A DNA stretch of 64,000 nt from Microtetraspora glauca (GCA_001570385.1 BBYL01000031.1:57944-121943), one strand, 5' to 3'; positions 8,401-17,099 are shown, numbered from the stretch's first letter. Numbers and translations are program-made. The notes: generated by a model not told the origin, from the sequence alone.

Positions 8401-9180
8401 CTAGGAAGCGGATCGGGACGCGGTCTTGAGCCCGGCCCCGAACAGGCGGGTGACCTCGTTCAGTCGTGCGGTGGCGCGTTCCGCGGCCTCGCGTCTGTGC
8501 CGCCGGTCGCTCTCGAGGTGGACGACCAGCTCGGCGTCGGCCGCGCTGATCACCCGGGCGGGATCGGCCCGCCCGAAGCCCTCGGTGGCGCCGGGAATGT
8601 TCCGCGCCATCCTCGTCAACAGCCGGTACGCCTCGGTGGAGGCGTCCCCGCCCGCGCCGGTGAGCCTGGTGATGTGCTCGGCGACGCGGATGGCGGAGGT
8701 GAGGAAGCCGGTGCGCGGGCTGAGCGGGCCGATGATCCGTACGTCCATCGGCCAGGTGCTGATCGCGAGCAGGCCGCGCGCCGGGGACAGGAGCTCCGCG
8801 GTGAGCGCGGGGCACAGATAGTACGGCCGGGCGTAGGGCGAGGAGCGGAACGACTTCTCCTCGTCCCGGCGCAGGCTGGTCAGCTGTGTGGTGGTGACCC
8901 GTCCGGCGAAGAACGCCTCGTTGACCGCGACGATCATCTTCGTGGCCGAGGGCACGCCGAGCAGAGTGAGCGCCTGGTGGACCTGTTCGCGGATCGGCAG
9001 CAGCGGAACATCGTCCGGCTCGAAGTCGGGCTCCAGGGCGTCGTCCCAGGCGCGCTCGGCCTTGCGCAACTCCGCTCGCAGCCTCCGGACCTTCGCGTCG
9101 TCACCACCGGCCTTCGCGAGGCGTATCTCCCCGCGCAGCTCGGTGATGCGCTCCTCCAGGTCGTCGAGCTCCACGGTCAC
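8401..9180 (-). CDS. unknown coiled-coil protein, first gene of the nuclease-helicase operon
   Basis: 259 residues from GTG 9180 (a GTG two codons on is also possible; an upstream frame extension to 9270 would run through the palindromic operator). Residues about 1-50 form a charged coiled coil (LEERITELRGEIRLAK, RLRAELRKAERAW). The middle (about 65-125) reads like a winged-helix or similar compact domain (REQVHQALTLLGVPSATKMI, VTTTQLTSLRRDEEKSF). The C-terminal third is helical and basic. I do not recognise the family. Position suggests a DNA-binding or regulatory component of the nuclease-helicase set; the stop is 27 bases before the nuclease start. Confidence 0.7.
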   Translation of the reverse strand: MTVELDDLEERITELRGEIRLAKAGGDDAKVRRLRAELRKAERAWDDALEPDFEPDDVPLLPIREQVHQALTLLGVPSATKMIVAVNEAFFAGRVTTTQLTSLRRDEEKSFRSSPYARPYYLCPALTAELLSPARGLLAISTWPMDVRIIGPLSPRTGFLTSAIRVAEHITRLTGAGGDASTEAYRLLTRMARNIPGATEGFGRADPARVISAADAELVVHLESDRRHRREAAERATARLNEVTRLFGAGLKTASRSAS

Positions 9181-9201
9181 GCACCCTACCAGCTGTCCCA
9201 C

Positions 9202-9230
9202 GGGAAACCAGTGAATTCCAGTTGTTTCCC
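9202..9230. promoter_or_regulatory. palindrome upstream of the nuclease-helicase operon
   Basis: GGGAAAC (9202-9208) and GTTTCCC (9224-9230) are perfect 7-base inverted arms around a 15-base centre that contains CCAGT repeats (a third CCAGT follows at 9238). It lies 22 bases before the first operon gene and 67 bases before the divergent GRAM-like gene. It could be an operator shared by both; no matching regulator gene was recognised next to it. Confidence 0.5.
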
Positions 9231-9296
9231 ATAACTTCCAGTATCTAGGTCGGCCGACTATTGAGGTCATGATCGGGGCGGCGTAAGAGAGTTAGT

Positions 9297-9644
9297 GTGG
9301 ATGGCCACGAAATGAGCAAGATCTTCAGCGATACGGAAATTGTCCCTGCTCCTGGCGAAATGGTCGTGCACAGCGGAGCGGCGAATCTGTGGCGGGGGCC
9401 GGAAGCGGTTGGCGGCCGCCTTTGGCTGACCGGCAACTGGCTCGTGTTCCGCTCCCACGCGGTGAACGTTCAACGAGGCGCTTGGGCATGGCCCTTGCGT
9501 CAGATCGCGTCGATCGGGCCGGTCAACACGCTTTTGGTCGTCCCGAACGGTCTCGAGGTCGTCATGGATGACGGGGATCGTGTTCGCTTCGTCGTAAACA
9601 GGCGGCGTGCCTGGATGGACGCCGTCGAGAAAGCCAAAGGCTGA
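9297..9644 (+). CDS. GRAM/PH-like domain protein
   Basis: 115 residues. The core has the GRAM pattern: a small-residue turn, then GRLWLTGNWLVFRSH, a basic patch, PLRQIASIGPVN, LLVVPNGLEVVMDDGDRVRFVV and a closing helix RRRAWMDAVEKAK. GRAM domains are PH-like modules that bind lipids or proteins; many bacterial single-domain copies have no known role. The start could be GTG 9297 or ATG 9312 and neither has a strong ribosome site. It diverges from the nuclease-helicase operon across about 115 bases and may share control with it. Confidence 0.75.
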   Translation: MDGHEMSKIFSDTEIVPAPGEMVVHSGAANLWRGPEAVGGRLWLTGNWLVFRSHAVNVQRGAWAWPLRQIASIGPVNTLLVVPNGLEVVMDDGDRVRFVVNRRRAWMDAVEKAKG

Positions 9645-9727
9645 ATGGTCCCCGCTGAACGAGCGGCGGGTTCCGCATTCTGTGCATACGATTCATCCCG
9701 GGAGATCATCCAGCGAAAGGCAGGCGA

Positions 9728-10546
9728 ATGGACGATTTTCCGCAGGTGCCGGCAGGGGTCGACCCCGGCATTCCCAGCGTCGCCCGCATGTACGACTACT
9801 ACCTGGGCGGCAAGGACAACTTCGCCTCCGATCGCGAAGCCGCGGAAAAGATGATCGCCATCGGCCGGCGAATGGGCAACGACGCCAGGGAGATGGCCAG
9901 GGAGAACCGTGGCTTCCTCGGCCGGGCCGTACGGCATCTGGCGGAGTCCGGTGTCAGGCAGTTCATCGACATCGGCGCCGGACTGCCGACCCGGGAGAAC
10001 GTCCATCAGGTCGCCCAGCGCTATTCGTCCGACGCCCGCGTCGTCTATGTCGACAACGACCCCACTGTCCTCGTCCACGCCCGAACGCTCCTGGCCGGCG
10101 ATCCCGGCACGATCGTGCTGCCCGGCGATCTGCGGAGCCCGAGCGCGATCTTCGATGACCAGGCGGTGCGTGCCCACATCGACTTCGGCCGGCCGTTCGC
10201 CGTGCTGCTGCTCGCGGTGCTGCACTTCGTCCAGGAAGACGAGGCCGCCGCCCAGATAGTCAGTCAGGTCCGTGACCGCCTGACTCCCGGCAGCCATCTC
10301 GTGCTCTCGCACGTCTACCGAGGTGACGGCGACCAGACGGCCGTCAGTGCCGGGCAGCGGGTCTACTCCACCACGACCTCCGGCGGCATCGCCGGTCGTG
10401 ATCTCCCGCAGATCACGTCGTACTTCACCGGGCTGACGCTCCTGGATCCCGGCATCGTCCAGGTGCAGGCCTGGCGGCCTCCCGGAGACGTCCCCGTCGA
10501 CCTCGCCAGAGCCGGGATCCTCGGAGCCGTCGGCCGTATGGACTGA
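9728..10546 (+). CDS. SAM-dependent methyltransferase, DUF574 family
   Basis: 272 residues with the diagnostic N-terminus of this actinomycete-specific family: VARMYDYYLGGKDNFASDR, followed by AIGRRMGNDAREMARENRGF. The Rossmann SAM site is FIDIGAGLP (about residue 79-87), then VVYVDNDPTVLVHAR and a FAVLLLAVLHFV motif. DUF574 genes are highly expanded in Streptomyces and Streptosporangiaceae and the substrate is unknown. It starts at ATG 9728 after GAAAGGCAGGCGA. It is not obviously in an operon. Confidence 0.92.
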   Translation: MDDFPQVPAGVDPGIPSVARMYDYYLGGKDNFASDREAAEKMIAIGRRMGNDAREMARENRGFLGRAVRHLAESGVRQFIDIGAGLPTRENVHQVAQRYSSDARVVYVDNDPTVLVHARTLLAGDPGTIVLPGDLRSPSAIFDDQAVRAHIDFGRPFAVLLLAVLHFVQEDEAAAQIVSQVRDRLTPGSHLVLSHVYRGDGDQTAVSAGQRVYSTTTSGGIAGRDLPQITSYFTGLTLLDPGIVQVQAWRPPGDVPVDLARAGILGAVGRMD

Positions 10547-10552
10547 CGGTCA

Positions 10553-10583
10553 GTTGTTCGTCGAACGCCGTTGTTCGTCGAAC
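10553..10583. repeat. two tandem copies of a short palindrome after the DUF574 gene
   Basis: GTTGTTCGTCGAAC occurs twice, at 10553-10566 and 10570-10583, with a 17-base period. Each copy contains the palindrome GTTCGTCGAAC. They begin seven bases after the methyltransferase stop. They could act as a terminator element or binding sites; there is no T-rich tail. Confidence 0.5.
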
Positions 10584-10950
10584 ACCGTCCCCCGGATCCG
10601 CTGACCGGGCTCTTCGCGGAACCGAGTGATTCTCCGTGAGCGCATTTCCCGACGAGGTACGCTCACGGCTCCAGGAGAGAATGACGCCTCACGCATTCGG
10701 AGCAGCGTGCGCAACGACAGGTCCGGTTTGTGTGACTGTGATTCCTGAGTACGGACCACCGTCGTCGGCGTCAGGATCATAGGTGGTTTTCATGACCGGG
10801 CCGAAGCCCTGTCGGTAGTCCGCACGGGAGGGCTCGCCTGCGCTTGAATTAGGCATCCGAGCATTCTTTCCTGGCCGATCCATCCGCCGGATGGCTGAAC
10901 GGTCCTTTTCCTCTTGAACATCACACGCCTACCGCACGAGTATGTAAGCC
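10584..10950. other. intergenic region with no supported gene
   Basis: These 367 bases hold only short frames without a ribosome site or recognisable domain. The 3' end (AACATCACACG, GTATGTAAG) is less GC-rich than its surroundings and may carry the promoter of the next gene. I see nothing else in it. Confidence 0.5.
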
Positions 10951-11436
10951 ATGCCGATCGCTCCACAGGACAACGCGCAAGGTGTACGGCCGCCGGAGGC
11001 GACAGTGAAGCGGCGCTGGGGATGCCTGGCGGCAATCGTGATGCCGTTCCTTTTGCTCTTCGTCCTCATCTCGATGCCGCAGTGGCTTCACAACCGTGAA
11101 TTGGACGGCCTTGCCGACCGTTTCCAGAGCTATCCCCTCCCACCGGGGACCGAGTTCAGTGATCACGAGGTGCAGATGTCGGTGGCGCTACGGGGCAACA
11201 GCAACCACTGCGATTACCGTCTTCGCTTCAATCTGCAGACCAAACTCCCGGTGAGTGAGGTCGTGCGCCACTATGGGGCCGCGAAGATCGGCATCGAGGG
11301 TGGCGGGGTCGAGGTCATCGGGTGGACACCGTCGACAACGCCGTCCTTCCCGCTCACCTTCGACCAGCGTCAGCCGATCATCGTTGAGATTCAGGACAAC
11401 CTCCACGACCCCAGCTGGGATTTTCGTTGCTGGTGA
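10951..11436 (+). CDS. small membrane-anchored protein of unknown function
   Basis: 161 residues. A short basic N-terminus (residues 1-22) precedes one strongly hydrophobic helix, CLAAIVMPFLLLFVLISMP (about 25-43), after which about 115 residues should lie outside the membrane. The ectodomain has LADRFQSYPLPPGTEF, a cysteine pair (C at about 90 and near the C-terminus) that could form a disulfide, and a repeated Gly-rich turn. This pattern resembles other small actinomycete single-pass proteins of unknown role. The ribosome site is weak, so the start is uncertain. Confidence 0.6.
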   Translation: MPIAPQDNAQGVRPPEATVKRRWGCLAAIVMPFLLLFVLISMPQWLHNRELDGLADRFQSYPLPPGTEFSDHEVQMSVALRGNSNHCDYRLRFNLQTKLPVSEVVRHYGAAKIGIEGGGVEVIGWTPSTTPSFPLTFDQRQPIIVEIQDNLHDPSWDFRCW

Positions 11437-11499
11437 CTTCTGGGCCGAGTTCTTGCGCCCCTCTGACATGATCGGCAGTCAGCGACAGCCGTTCCGCAG

Positions 11500-12555
11500 C
11501 TAGGCCGCGGAACGGTCGGCGATCGGGCGCCGACGGCGGGCGGTGTCGGCCAGCACCGGCGGGCGCCACGCGCCGTCCGGCTGGTAGATGTTCGTCCCGG
11601 GCGGCACGATTTCGTCGATCCGGTCGAGAGCCGCGTCATCGAGGGTGAGCGAGGCGCCCTTCAGCAGCGCCTCCAGCTGGTTCATCGTTCGCGGCCCCAC
11701 GATCACCGAGGTGACGCCGGGATGCGCCACGGTGAAGGCCACGGCCAGCTCGGGTAGTGAGCAGCCGAGGCCGTCCGCGACCTCGACGAGCTGTTCGACG
11801 ATGTCCAGCTTGGAGGCGTTCACGGGAAGCGAAGGATCGAAGCGCGCCGGCGTCAGCGCCGCGCGACCGGTGGCGAGATCGATGGGCTGCCCCTTGCGAT
11901 ATCTGCCGGTCAGGAAGCCCGAGGCCAGCGGGCTCCAGGTCAGCACACCCATTCCCAGACGCTCGCAGACCGGCAGCACGGAGGTCTCGACGCCCCGGGC
12001 CAGCAGCGAATACGGCGGCTGCTCGGTCCTGAAGCGCAGCAGGCCACGGCGCTCGGCGACGTGATGCGCCTCGACGATCTCATCGGCCGGGAACGTGGAG
12101 CAGCCGAAGGCGCGGATCTTGCCCTGGTGCACGAGGTCGCTCAGCGTGGAGAGCGTCTCCTCGATGTCGGTCGTGTGGTCGGGACGATGGATCTGGTAGA
12201 GGTCGATCCAGTCGGTCTGCAGGCGCTTGAGACTCTCCTCGACCTCCTTGATGATCCATCGACGGGAATTGCCGCCGCGGTTCGGGCCCACGCCCATCCG
12301 GAAATGCACCTTGGTGGCGAGCACGACGTCGTCACGACGGCCGCGCAGCGCCTTTCCCACGATCTCCTCCGACTCGCCCGCCGAGTACATGTCCGCGGTG
12401 TCGACGAAGTTGATCCCCTGGTCGAGGGCTGAGTGGATGATGCGGACACATTCGTCATGGTCGGGGTTGCCGACAGCGCCGAACATCATGGTTCCGAGGC
12501 AGTGGACGCTCACTTCGATGCCGGTCCCGCCGAGGACGCGGTAGTGCATGCTCAT
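11500..12555 (-). CDS. aldo/keto reductase
   Basis: 351 residues with the AKR barrel markers: YRVLGGTGIEVSVHCLGTM at the start, INFVDTADMYSAGESEEIVG (catalytic Asp and Tyr), the catalytic Lys in VLATKVHF, and QTDWIDLYQIHRPD with the catalytic His. The C-terminal NADPH-binding block is VIVGPRTMNQLEALL. Together these support an NADPH-dependent carbonyl reductase of the YajO/Tas type. It is transcribed away from a MerR regulator, and the promoter between them has the stretched 19-base spacer of MerR-activated promoters, so it is the likely target gene. Confidence 0.93.
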   Translation of the reverse strand: MSMHYRVLGGTGIEVSVHCLGTMMFGAVGNPDHDECVRIIHSALDQGINFVDTADMYSAGESEEIVGKALRGRRDDVVLATKVHFRMGVGPNRGGNSRRWIIKEVEESLKRLQTDWIDLYQIHRPDHTTDIEETLSTLSDLVHQGKIRAFGCSTFPADEIVEAHHVAERRGLLRFRTEQPPYSLLARGVETSVLPVCERLGMGVLTWSPLASGFLTGRYRKGQPIDLATGRAALTPARFDPSLPVNASKLDIVEQLVEVADGLGCSLPELAVAFTVAHPGVTSVIVGPRTMNQLEALLKGASLTLDDAALDRIDEIVPPGTNIYQPDGAWRPPVLADTARRRRPIADRSAA

Positions 12556-12588
12556 GCTCCCTTAGTGGTGGGGGTGATCATGCGCCGA

Positions 12589-12619
12589 ACTCTAGGTTCT
12601 AGAGTCGGCTCTAGGGCAA
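12589..12619 (-). promoter_or_regulatory. MerR-type promoter for the aldo/keto reductase
   Basis: On the minus strand, -35 TTGCCC (12619-12614) and -10 TAGAGT (12594-12589) are 19 bases apart. The spacer contains the perfect inverted repeat CTAGAG-CCGA-CTCTAG (12599-12614). A 19-base spacer with a centred palindrome is the hallmark of promoters that MerR proteins untwist, and a MerR gene starts 19 bases away on the other strand. Confidence 0.75.
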
Positions 12620-12637
12620 CCCCCTACTCTGGGGGGC

Positions 12638-13075
12638 ATGCCTGAGGTCGCACAGGATCTGAGCATCGGACAGGTCGCGGAACGCACCGGCTTGAGCGTG
12701 CACACGCTGCGCTTCTATGAGCGTGAAGGCATCCTGGCCAATCCCGTACGACGTGGACCCGGTGGGCGTCGTTTCTACAACGAGGACGACGTGGAGTGGC
12801 TGCGGCTCTGCGTCATCCTCCGCGCCTCCGGCATGCCTCTGCCCGCGATCCGCCAGTACACCGACCTCGTCAGGCAGGGCTCTGGCACCGAGAAGGAGCG
12901 ACTCGCGCTGCTGCGCCGGCACCAGGAACACGTGATCGCCCAGATCGACAAGCTGACCCGATGCCTGGACCTGATCACCTTCAAGGTCGGGGTGTATGAA
13001 GACCACCTCGAACAGGGCCCCGCCGACCAAATGTGCGGCGCCTCGTCATTGCCGGAAAACGCCGAACACGATTAG
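12638..13075 (+). CDS. MerR family transcriptional regulator
   Basis: 145 residues. The N-terminal MerR winged helix is clear: SIGQVAERTGLSVHTLRFYEREGIL, then GRRFYNEDDVEWLRLC. It is followed by the dimerisation helix RLALLRRHQEHVIAQIDKLTRCLDLITFKVGVYE. The only cysteines of the C-terminal tail are isolated (QMCGAS), so it lacks the metal-binding pair of metal-sensing MerR proteins and is more like the MerR regulators of aldo/keto reductase or aldehyde stress genes. It is divergent from the aldo/keto reductase and shares its promoter region. Confidence 0.92.
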   Translation: MPEVAQDLSIGQVAERTGLSVHTLRFYEREGILANPVRRGPGGRRFYNEDDVEWLRLCVILRASGMPLPAIRQYTDLVRQGSGTEKERLALLRRHQEHVIAQIDKLTRCLDLITFKVGVYEDHLEQGPADQMCGASSLPENAEHD

Positions 13076-13339
13076 TTCGGACGGCGCGGACGTTCAAGGT
13101 GGCTCGCCGGATTCCCGGTCGCCGCCGTGAAAACGGATCGGCCGTACCGCGTACTCGGCGATGACGTGCCGGTGGCGCGGCGGCGAGGGCCGACGGTGGG
13201 CGGTCCACCGCCCCGCCACGTCACATGACGCCAGATCATCAGTACTTCTATCGACAGGAAGTGTCGATATTTCGAATTCATGATTTATCCACGCATTAGA
13301 TGCGATATCTGAACCCCGCACGCTTTAATCTCTCGGGCC

Positions 13340-15718
13340 ATGCGTGCAATGCCCCGGGCGCTCGCGATCATCGTGACTGCCGGCGTCACCGTCGGCTCGA
13401 TCGCCGCCCTCCCCTCAACCCCTGCCATCGCGGCGCAGGGGACCGTTGTCATCAGCCAGGTATACGGCGGAGGCGGAAACTCCGGCGCCCCCTTCACCAA
13501 CGACTACGTCGAGCTCTTCAACCGCAGCGCCGCCTCCGTCTCGCTGGACGGCTGGTCGGTGCAGTACACCAGCGCCAGCGGAACCGGAAACTTCTCTGCC
13601 AACAAGACGAGCCTCTCCGGAACACTGGCCCCTGGCCAGTACCACCTGGTCCAGTTGGCCGCGGGTACCACCGCCAGCGGCTCGCTGCCCACGCCGGACG
13701 ACGTCGGCACCAGCAACCTGAGCGGCACGGCGGGCAAGGTGGCGCTGGTCCGCTCCGCCGACGGCCTGGTCTGCAACGGCTCCAGCACCCCCTGCACCGA
13801 CGACCAGATGGCGCTGGTCGCCGACCTCGTCGGGTACGGCGCGGCGAACTTCTTCAAGGGCACCCCCGCCCCCGCTCTCACCAACACCACCGCCGCGATC
13901 CGCAAGAGCGGCGGCTGCGCTGACAGCGGCGACAACGGCGCCGACTTCGACGCCGCGGTCCCCGCCCCGCGCAACGCCGCCACGCCGCCGGCGCCGTGCG
14001 GTGGCGACGAGCCGTCCCCGTCGGCTTCTCCGTCGGCTTCCCCGTCAGCCTCGGCCAGCCCGAGCGCCACGCCGAGCCCCACGCCGAGCGCCACGTGCGA
14101 CACCCCGATCACGCACCGGATCGCGCAGGTGCAGGGGAACGGCGACGTCAGCCCGCTCGCCGGGACGGACGTCCGGGTCGAGGGCATCGTCACCGGCGCC
14201 TATCAGGGGGCCGGCCAGTTGAACGGCTTCTACATCCAGGACCCCACGCCGGACAACGACCCGGCGACCTCCGAGGGCCTGTTCGTGTTCTCCCCCTCGC
14301 TGGTCAAGGCCGGTGACCGGGTGCTCGTCTCCGGCAAGGTGATCGAGTTCAACGGCCTGACCGAGGTCTCGCCGGCCACCGCGGTCAACGTCTGCGGCAC
14401 CGGCACCATCAAGCCGACCAAGGTGAAGCTGCCGCTCAAGAAGGGGATCTCCTTCGAGCGGTACGAGGGCATGCTCGTCACCTTCACGGACGACCTGGCC
14501 GCCTCGGAGATCTACAACCTCGGCCGGTTCGGCGAGATCACCCTGTCGGAGGGCGGCCGGCTGTGGCAGCCGACCGACCACAAGGGTGTGGACAGCGAGA
14601 AGGACGCGCGGCGGAAGATCCTGCTCGACGACGGTTCCGACACGCAGAACCCGGCGACCCTGCCGTACCACTCCAAGGGGTCGGACACCGTCCGGATCGG
14701 CGACGAGGTCAAGGACCTGACCGGGGTGCTTACCTACGGCTTCGGGGTCTACCGGGTCCAGCCGACCCAGCCGGTTGTCTTCGAGCCGGAGAACCCGCGT
14801 CCCGCCAAGCCCGCGAAGGTCGGGGGCAACGTCCGGGTCGCGAGCCTCAACACCCTCAACTGGTTCACCACGCTCAAATCCCGGGGCGCCACCACAACCA
14901 CCGAAAGGGACAGGCAGCTCGCCAAGCTGGTCGCCACCATCACGGGCCTCGACCCCGACGTGGCCGGGCTGATGGAGGTCGAGCGCAACTCCGACGTGGC
15001 GCTGAACGCCCTGGTCGACGCCCTCAACGCCAAGGTCGGCGCGGGCACCTACAAGGCGATCACCCACCCCAACCCGGGCACCGACCTGATCCAGACCGCG
15101 TTGATCTACAAGCCGGCCAAGGTCACCCCGGTCGGCGCGGCGCTGTCCTCCTCCGACCCGATCTTCAACCGGCCGCCGCTGGTCCAGACGTTCCGCAAGG
15201 CGAGCGGGAACGGCCAGACCTTCACCGTGCTGGTCAACCACTTCAAGTCGAAGGGCTGCACCGACGTCGACGGTGACGCCACCGGCGCCGACGCCGACCA
15301 GGGTGACGGGCAGAGCTGCTACAACGCCAAGCGGGTCAAGCAGGCCCAGGCTCTGCTGGCCCTGATCGACACCCTCAAGCCGCGGAACGCGCTCGTTCTC
15401 GGCGACATCAACGCGTACGGCGAGGAGGACCCGATCCACGCTCTGGAGCGGGGCGGTCTGACCAGCCTGAGCAAGAAGTACGTCTCGGCGAAGGACCGCT
15501 ACAGCTACGTCTTCGACGGTCTCTCCGGCGAGATCGACCACGCCCTGGCCGACCGGAACCTGAGCAAGCTGGTGAGCGGCGCGACCATCTGGCACATCAA
15601 CAGCGACGAGGGCCGGTTCATGGACTACAACACCGAGTTCAACCCGCCGTACCTGTACGCTCCGGACGCCTTCCGCTCCTCCGACCACGACCCGCTGCTG
15701 GTCGGGTTGGATCTCTGA
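13340..15718 (+). CDS. secreted ExeM/NucH-type extracellular endonuclease
   Basis: 792 residues. Signal peptide at residues 1-33 (basic start, hydrophobic core, AIAA cleavage region). Domain order: lamin-tail-like domain (about 35-200: VVISQVYGGGGNSGAPFTND, YVELFNRS), a Ser/Pro repeat linker (about 225-252, PSASPSASPSA), an OB-fold domain (about 258-480), then an endonuclease/exonuclease/phosphatase domain (about 495-790) with LMEVERNSD, LGDINAYGEEDP and SSDHDPLLVGL, the metal-binding and catalytic His motifs. It is the usual architecture of secreted DNases that recycle extracellular DNA. It probably acts outside the cell for phosphate or nucleoside scavenging. It is monocistronic. Confidence 0.93.
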   Translation: MRAMPRALAIIVTAGVTVGSIAALPSTPAIAAQGTVVISQVYGGGGNSGAPFTNDYVELFNRSAASVSLDGWSVQYTSASGTGNFSANKTSLSGTLAPGQYHLVQLAAGTTASGSLPTPDDVGTSNLSGTAGKVALVRSADGLVCNGSSTPCTDDQMALVADLVGYGAANFFKGTPAPALTNTTAAIRKSGGCADSGDNGADFDAAVPAPRNAATPPAPCGGDEPSPSASPSASPSASASPSATPSPTPSATCDTPITHRIAQVQGNGDVSPLAGTDVRVEGIVTGAYQGAGQLNGFYIQDPTPDNDPATSEGLFVFSPSLVKAGDRVLVSGKVIEFNGLTEVSPATAVNVCGTGTIKPTKVKLPLKKGISFERYEGMLVTFTDDLAASEIYNLGRFGEITLSEGGRLWQPTDHKGVDSEKDARRKILLDDGSDTQNPATLPYHSKGSDTVRIGDEVKDLTGVLTYGFGVYRVQPTQPVVFEPENPRPAKPAKVGGNVRVASLNTLNWFTTLKSRGATTTTERDRQLAKLVATITGLDPDVAGLMEVERNSDVALNALVDALNAKVGAGTYKAITHPNPGTDLIQTALIYKPAKVTPVGAALSSSDPIFNRPPLVQTFRKASGNGQTFTVLVNHFKSKGCTDVDGDATGADADQGDGQSCYNAKRVKQAQALLALIDTLKPRNALVLGDINAYGEEDPIHALERGGLTSLSKKYVSAKDRYSYVFDGLSGEIDHALADRNLSKLVSGATIWHINSDEGRFMDYNTEFNPPYLYAPDAFRSSDHDPLLVGLDL

Positions 15719-15792
15719 CGGATGCTCCGGCGGCCTGAGCGGGCTGTGCCTGGCATCGGGCCGCGCGGGGCCGAGTACGGCTGCACGAGAAT

Positions 15793-15839
15793 CCGGCGGA
15801 GGGCACTGCCAGGCTGCGGCCCGGCCGTTCCTCCGCCGG
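15793..15839. terminator. inverted repeat between convergent genes
   Basis: CCGGCGGAGG (15793-15802) and CCTCCGCCGG (15830-15839) are perfect 10-base arms around a 27-base loop. The repeat lies between the stops of the nuclease gene and the convergent MFS gene and could terminate both. There is no T-rich tract, as is common in actinomycetes. Confidence 0.6.
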
Positions 15840-15847
15840 CCTGGTGA

Positions 15848-17098
15848 CTACGTGATGTGGACAGCGGCCGGCGCGGCGGGCAGCGGTGGCGCGTGGCGGA
15901 CGGCCGGGCTGGCGGTCGCGGCGACGGCGGTGAGCAGCATGCCCAGGGCCAGCACCAGGATCGTGCCGACCGGGCCGAGCGTGTCGAGGAGAAAGCCCGC
16001 GATCAGCGATCCCAGCGGTATGACACCCCATGCCAGGGTCATGGACGCGCTGCCGACGCGCCCCAGCATGTCGTTCGGCACCAGCGTCAACTGGTAGGTG
16101 CCGATCACGACGTTCCACATGGGACCGATCGCCGACGTCATGGCGGCGACCACGCCCAGCGACAGCGGGTTCGGCGCCACCGCCAGCACGGGCAACACCG
16201 CGGCCCAGATCCAGTTCACCCCGATGATGACGGTCTTCGGAGAGAACCGGGAGTGCAGCCGACCGGCGACGAGGGCGCCGATCAGCCCCCCGCCGCCGTA
16301 GACGCCGAGCATGAGGCCGATCTCCGCGGGTGAGGCGCCCTGCCGGCGGGCCAGGACGACCAGCGCCAGGCTGAGCGCCGAGAAGATCATGTTGCTGGCC
16401 GCCACCAGGAGAACCGCGGCCCGGACGAGCGGCTGCCGCCACAACCACCGCAGTCCTGCCCTGGTCTCGTTCCAGAACGAGTCACGGGGAGCGGAGCGCT
16501 CGTCCTGGAGATCCGATCGAACGAACAACAGCCCGATCATGGCCACCATGTGGGAAAGGGCGTTGGTCAGAAAGGGTATGGCGTGACCTAGCCCGAACAG
16601 CAGCCCGCCGAGCGGGGGACCCGCCAGGGAGGCCCCGCGTCCCTTGGCCTCGTTCTGCGCGATCGCGGAGGGGAGAAGAGAGGGCGGCACGATCCGGGGG
16701 AGGGCCGCTTCCTCCGCCAGGTCGTAGAAGACGAAACACGTTCCTTGGGCGAAGGCGACGATCGTCAGCTGGGAAATCGTGAACACGTCCAGCCATAGCG
16801 CCACGGGGATGCTGGCGAGCGCGACGCACGCGGTGATCTGGCTGACCAACATGACGCGCCGCCGGTTCCAGCGATCAACCAGTGTGCCCGCCGGCAGAAA
16901 TATCAGCAGGTAGGGCAGCGACCCCGCCGCGCCGACCAGTCCGGCGTTCGCCGGTGATCCGGTAACGGCGAGTACGAGCAGCGGAAGGGCCGTCGCGCTG
17001 ATCCGGGTACCCAGGGTGGAGACGATCTGGCCGCCCCACAAGGCGAGGAAGTCCTTGTTGCGCCATAAAGATGGGGTCTGCGGTCCCGTGACGCTCAT
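15848..17098 (-). CDS. MFS transporter (DHA3-like efflux protein)
   Basis: 416 residues with about 12 predicted membrane helices. The first helix begins FLALWGGQIVSTLGTRISATALPLLVLAVTG and is followed by the loop LVDRWNRRRVMLVSQ, the motif A of MFS antiporters; IVPPSLLPSAIAQNEAKGRGASL is the usual DHA3 central loop. It resembles MFS exporters of macrolides and other drugs, but substrate is not predictable. It starts directly after the ArsR-like regulator stop (one base between), so both form an operon and the pump should respond to that regulator. Confidence 0.93.
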   Translation of the reverse strand: MSVTGPQTPSLWRNKDFLALWGGQIVSTLGTRISATALPLLVLAVTGSPANAGLVGAAGSLPYLLIFLPAGTLVDRWNRRRVMLVSQITACVALASIPVALWLDVFTISQLTIVAFAQGTCFVFYDLAEEAALPRIVPPSLLPSAIAQNEAKGRGASLAGPPLGGLLFGLGHAIPFLTNALSHMVAMIGLLFVRSDLQDERSAPRDSFWNETRAGLRWLWRQPLVRAAVLLVAASNMIFSALSLALVVLARRQGASPAEIGLMLGVYGGGGLIGALVAGRLHSRFSPKTVIIGVNWIWAAVLPVLAVAPNPLSLGVVAAMTSAIGPMWNVVIGTYQLTLVPNDMLGRVGSASMTLAWGVIPLGSLIAGFLLDTLGPVGTILVLALGMLLTAVAATASPAVRHAPPLPAAPAAVHIT

Positions 17099-17099
17099 G

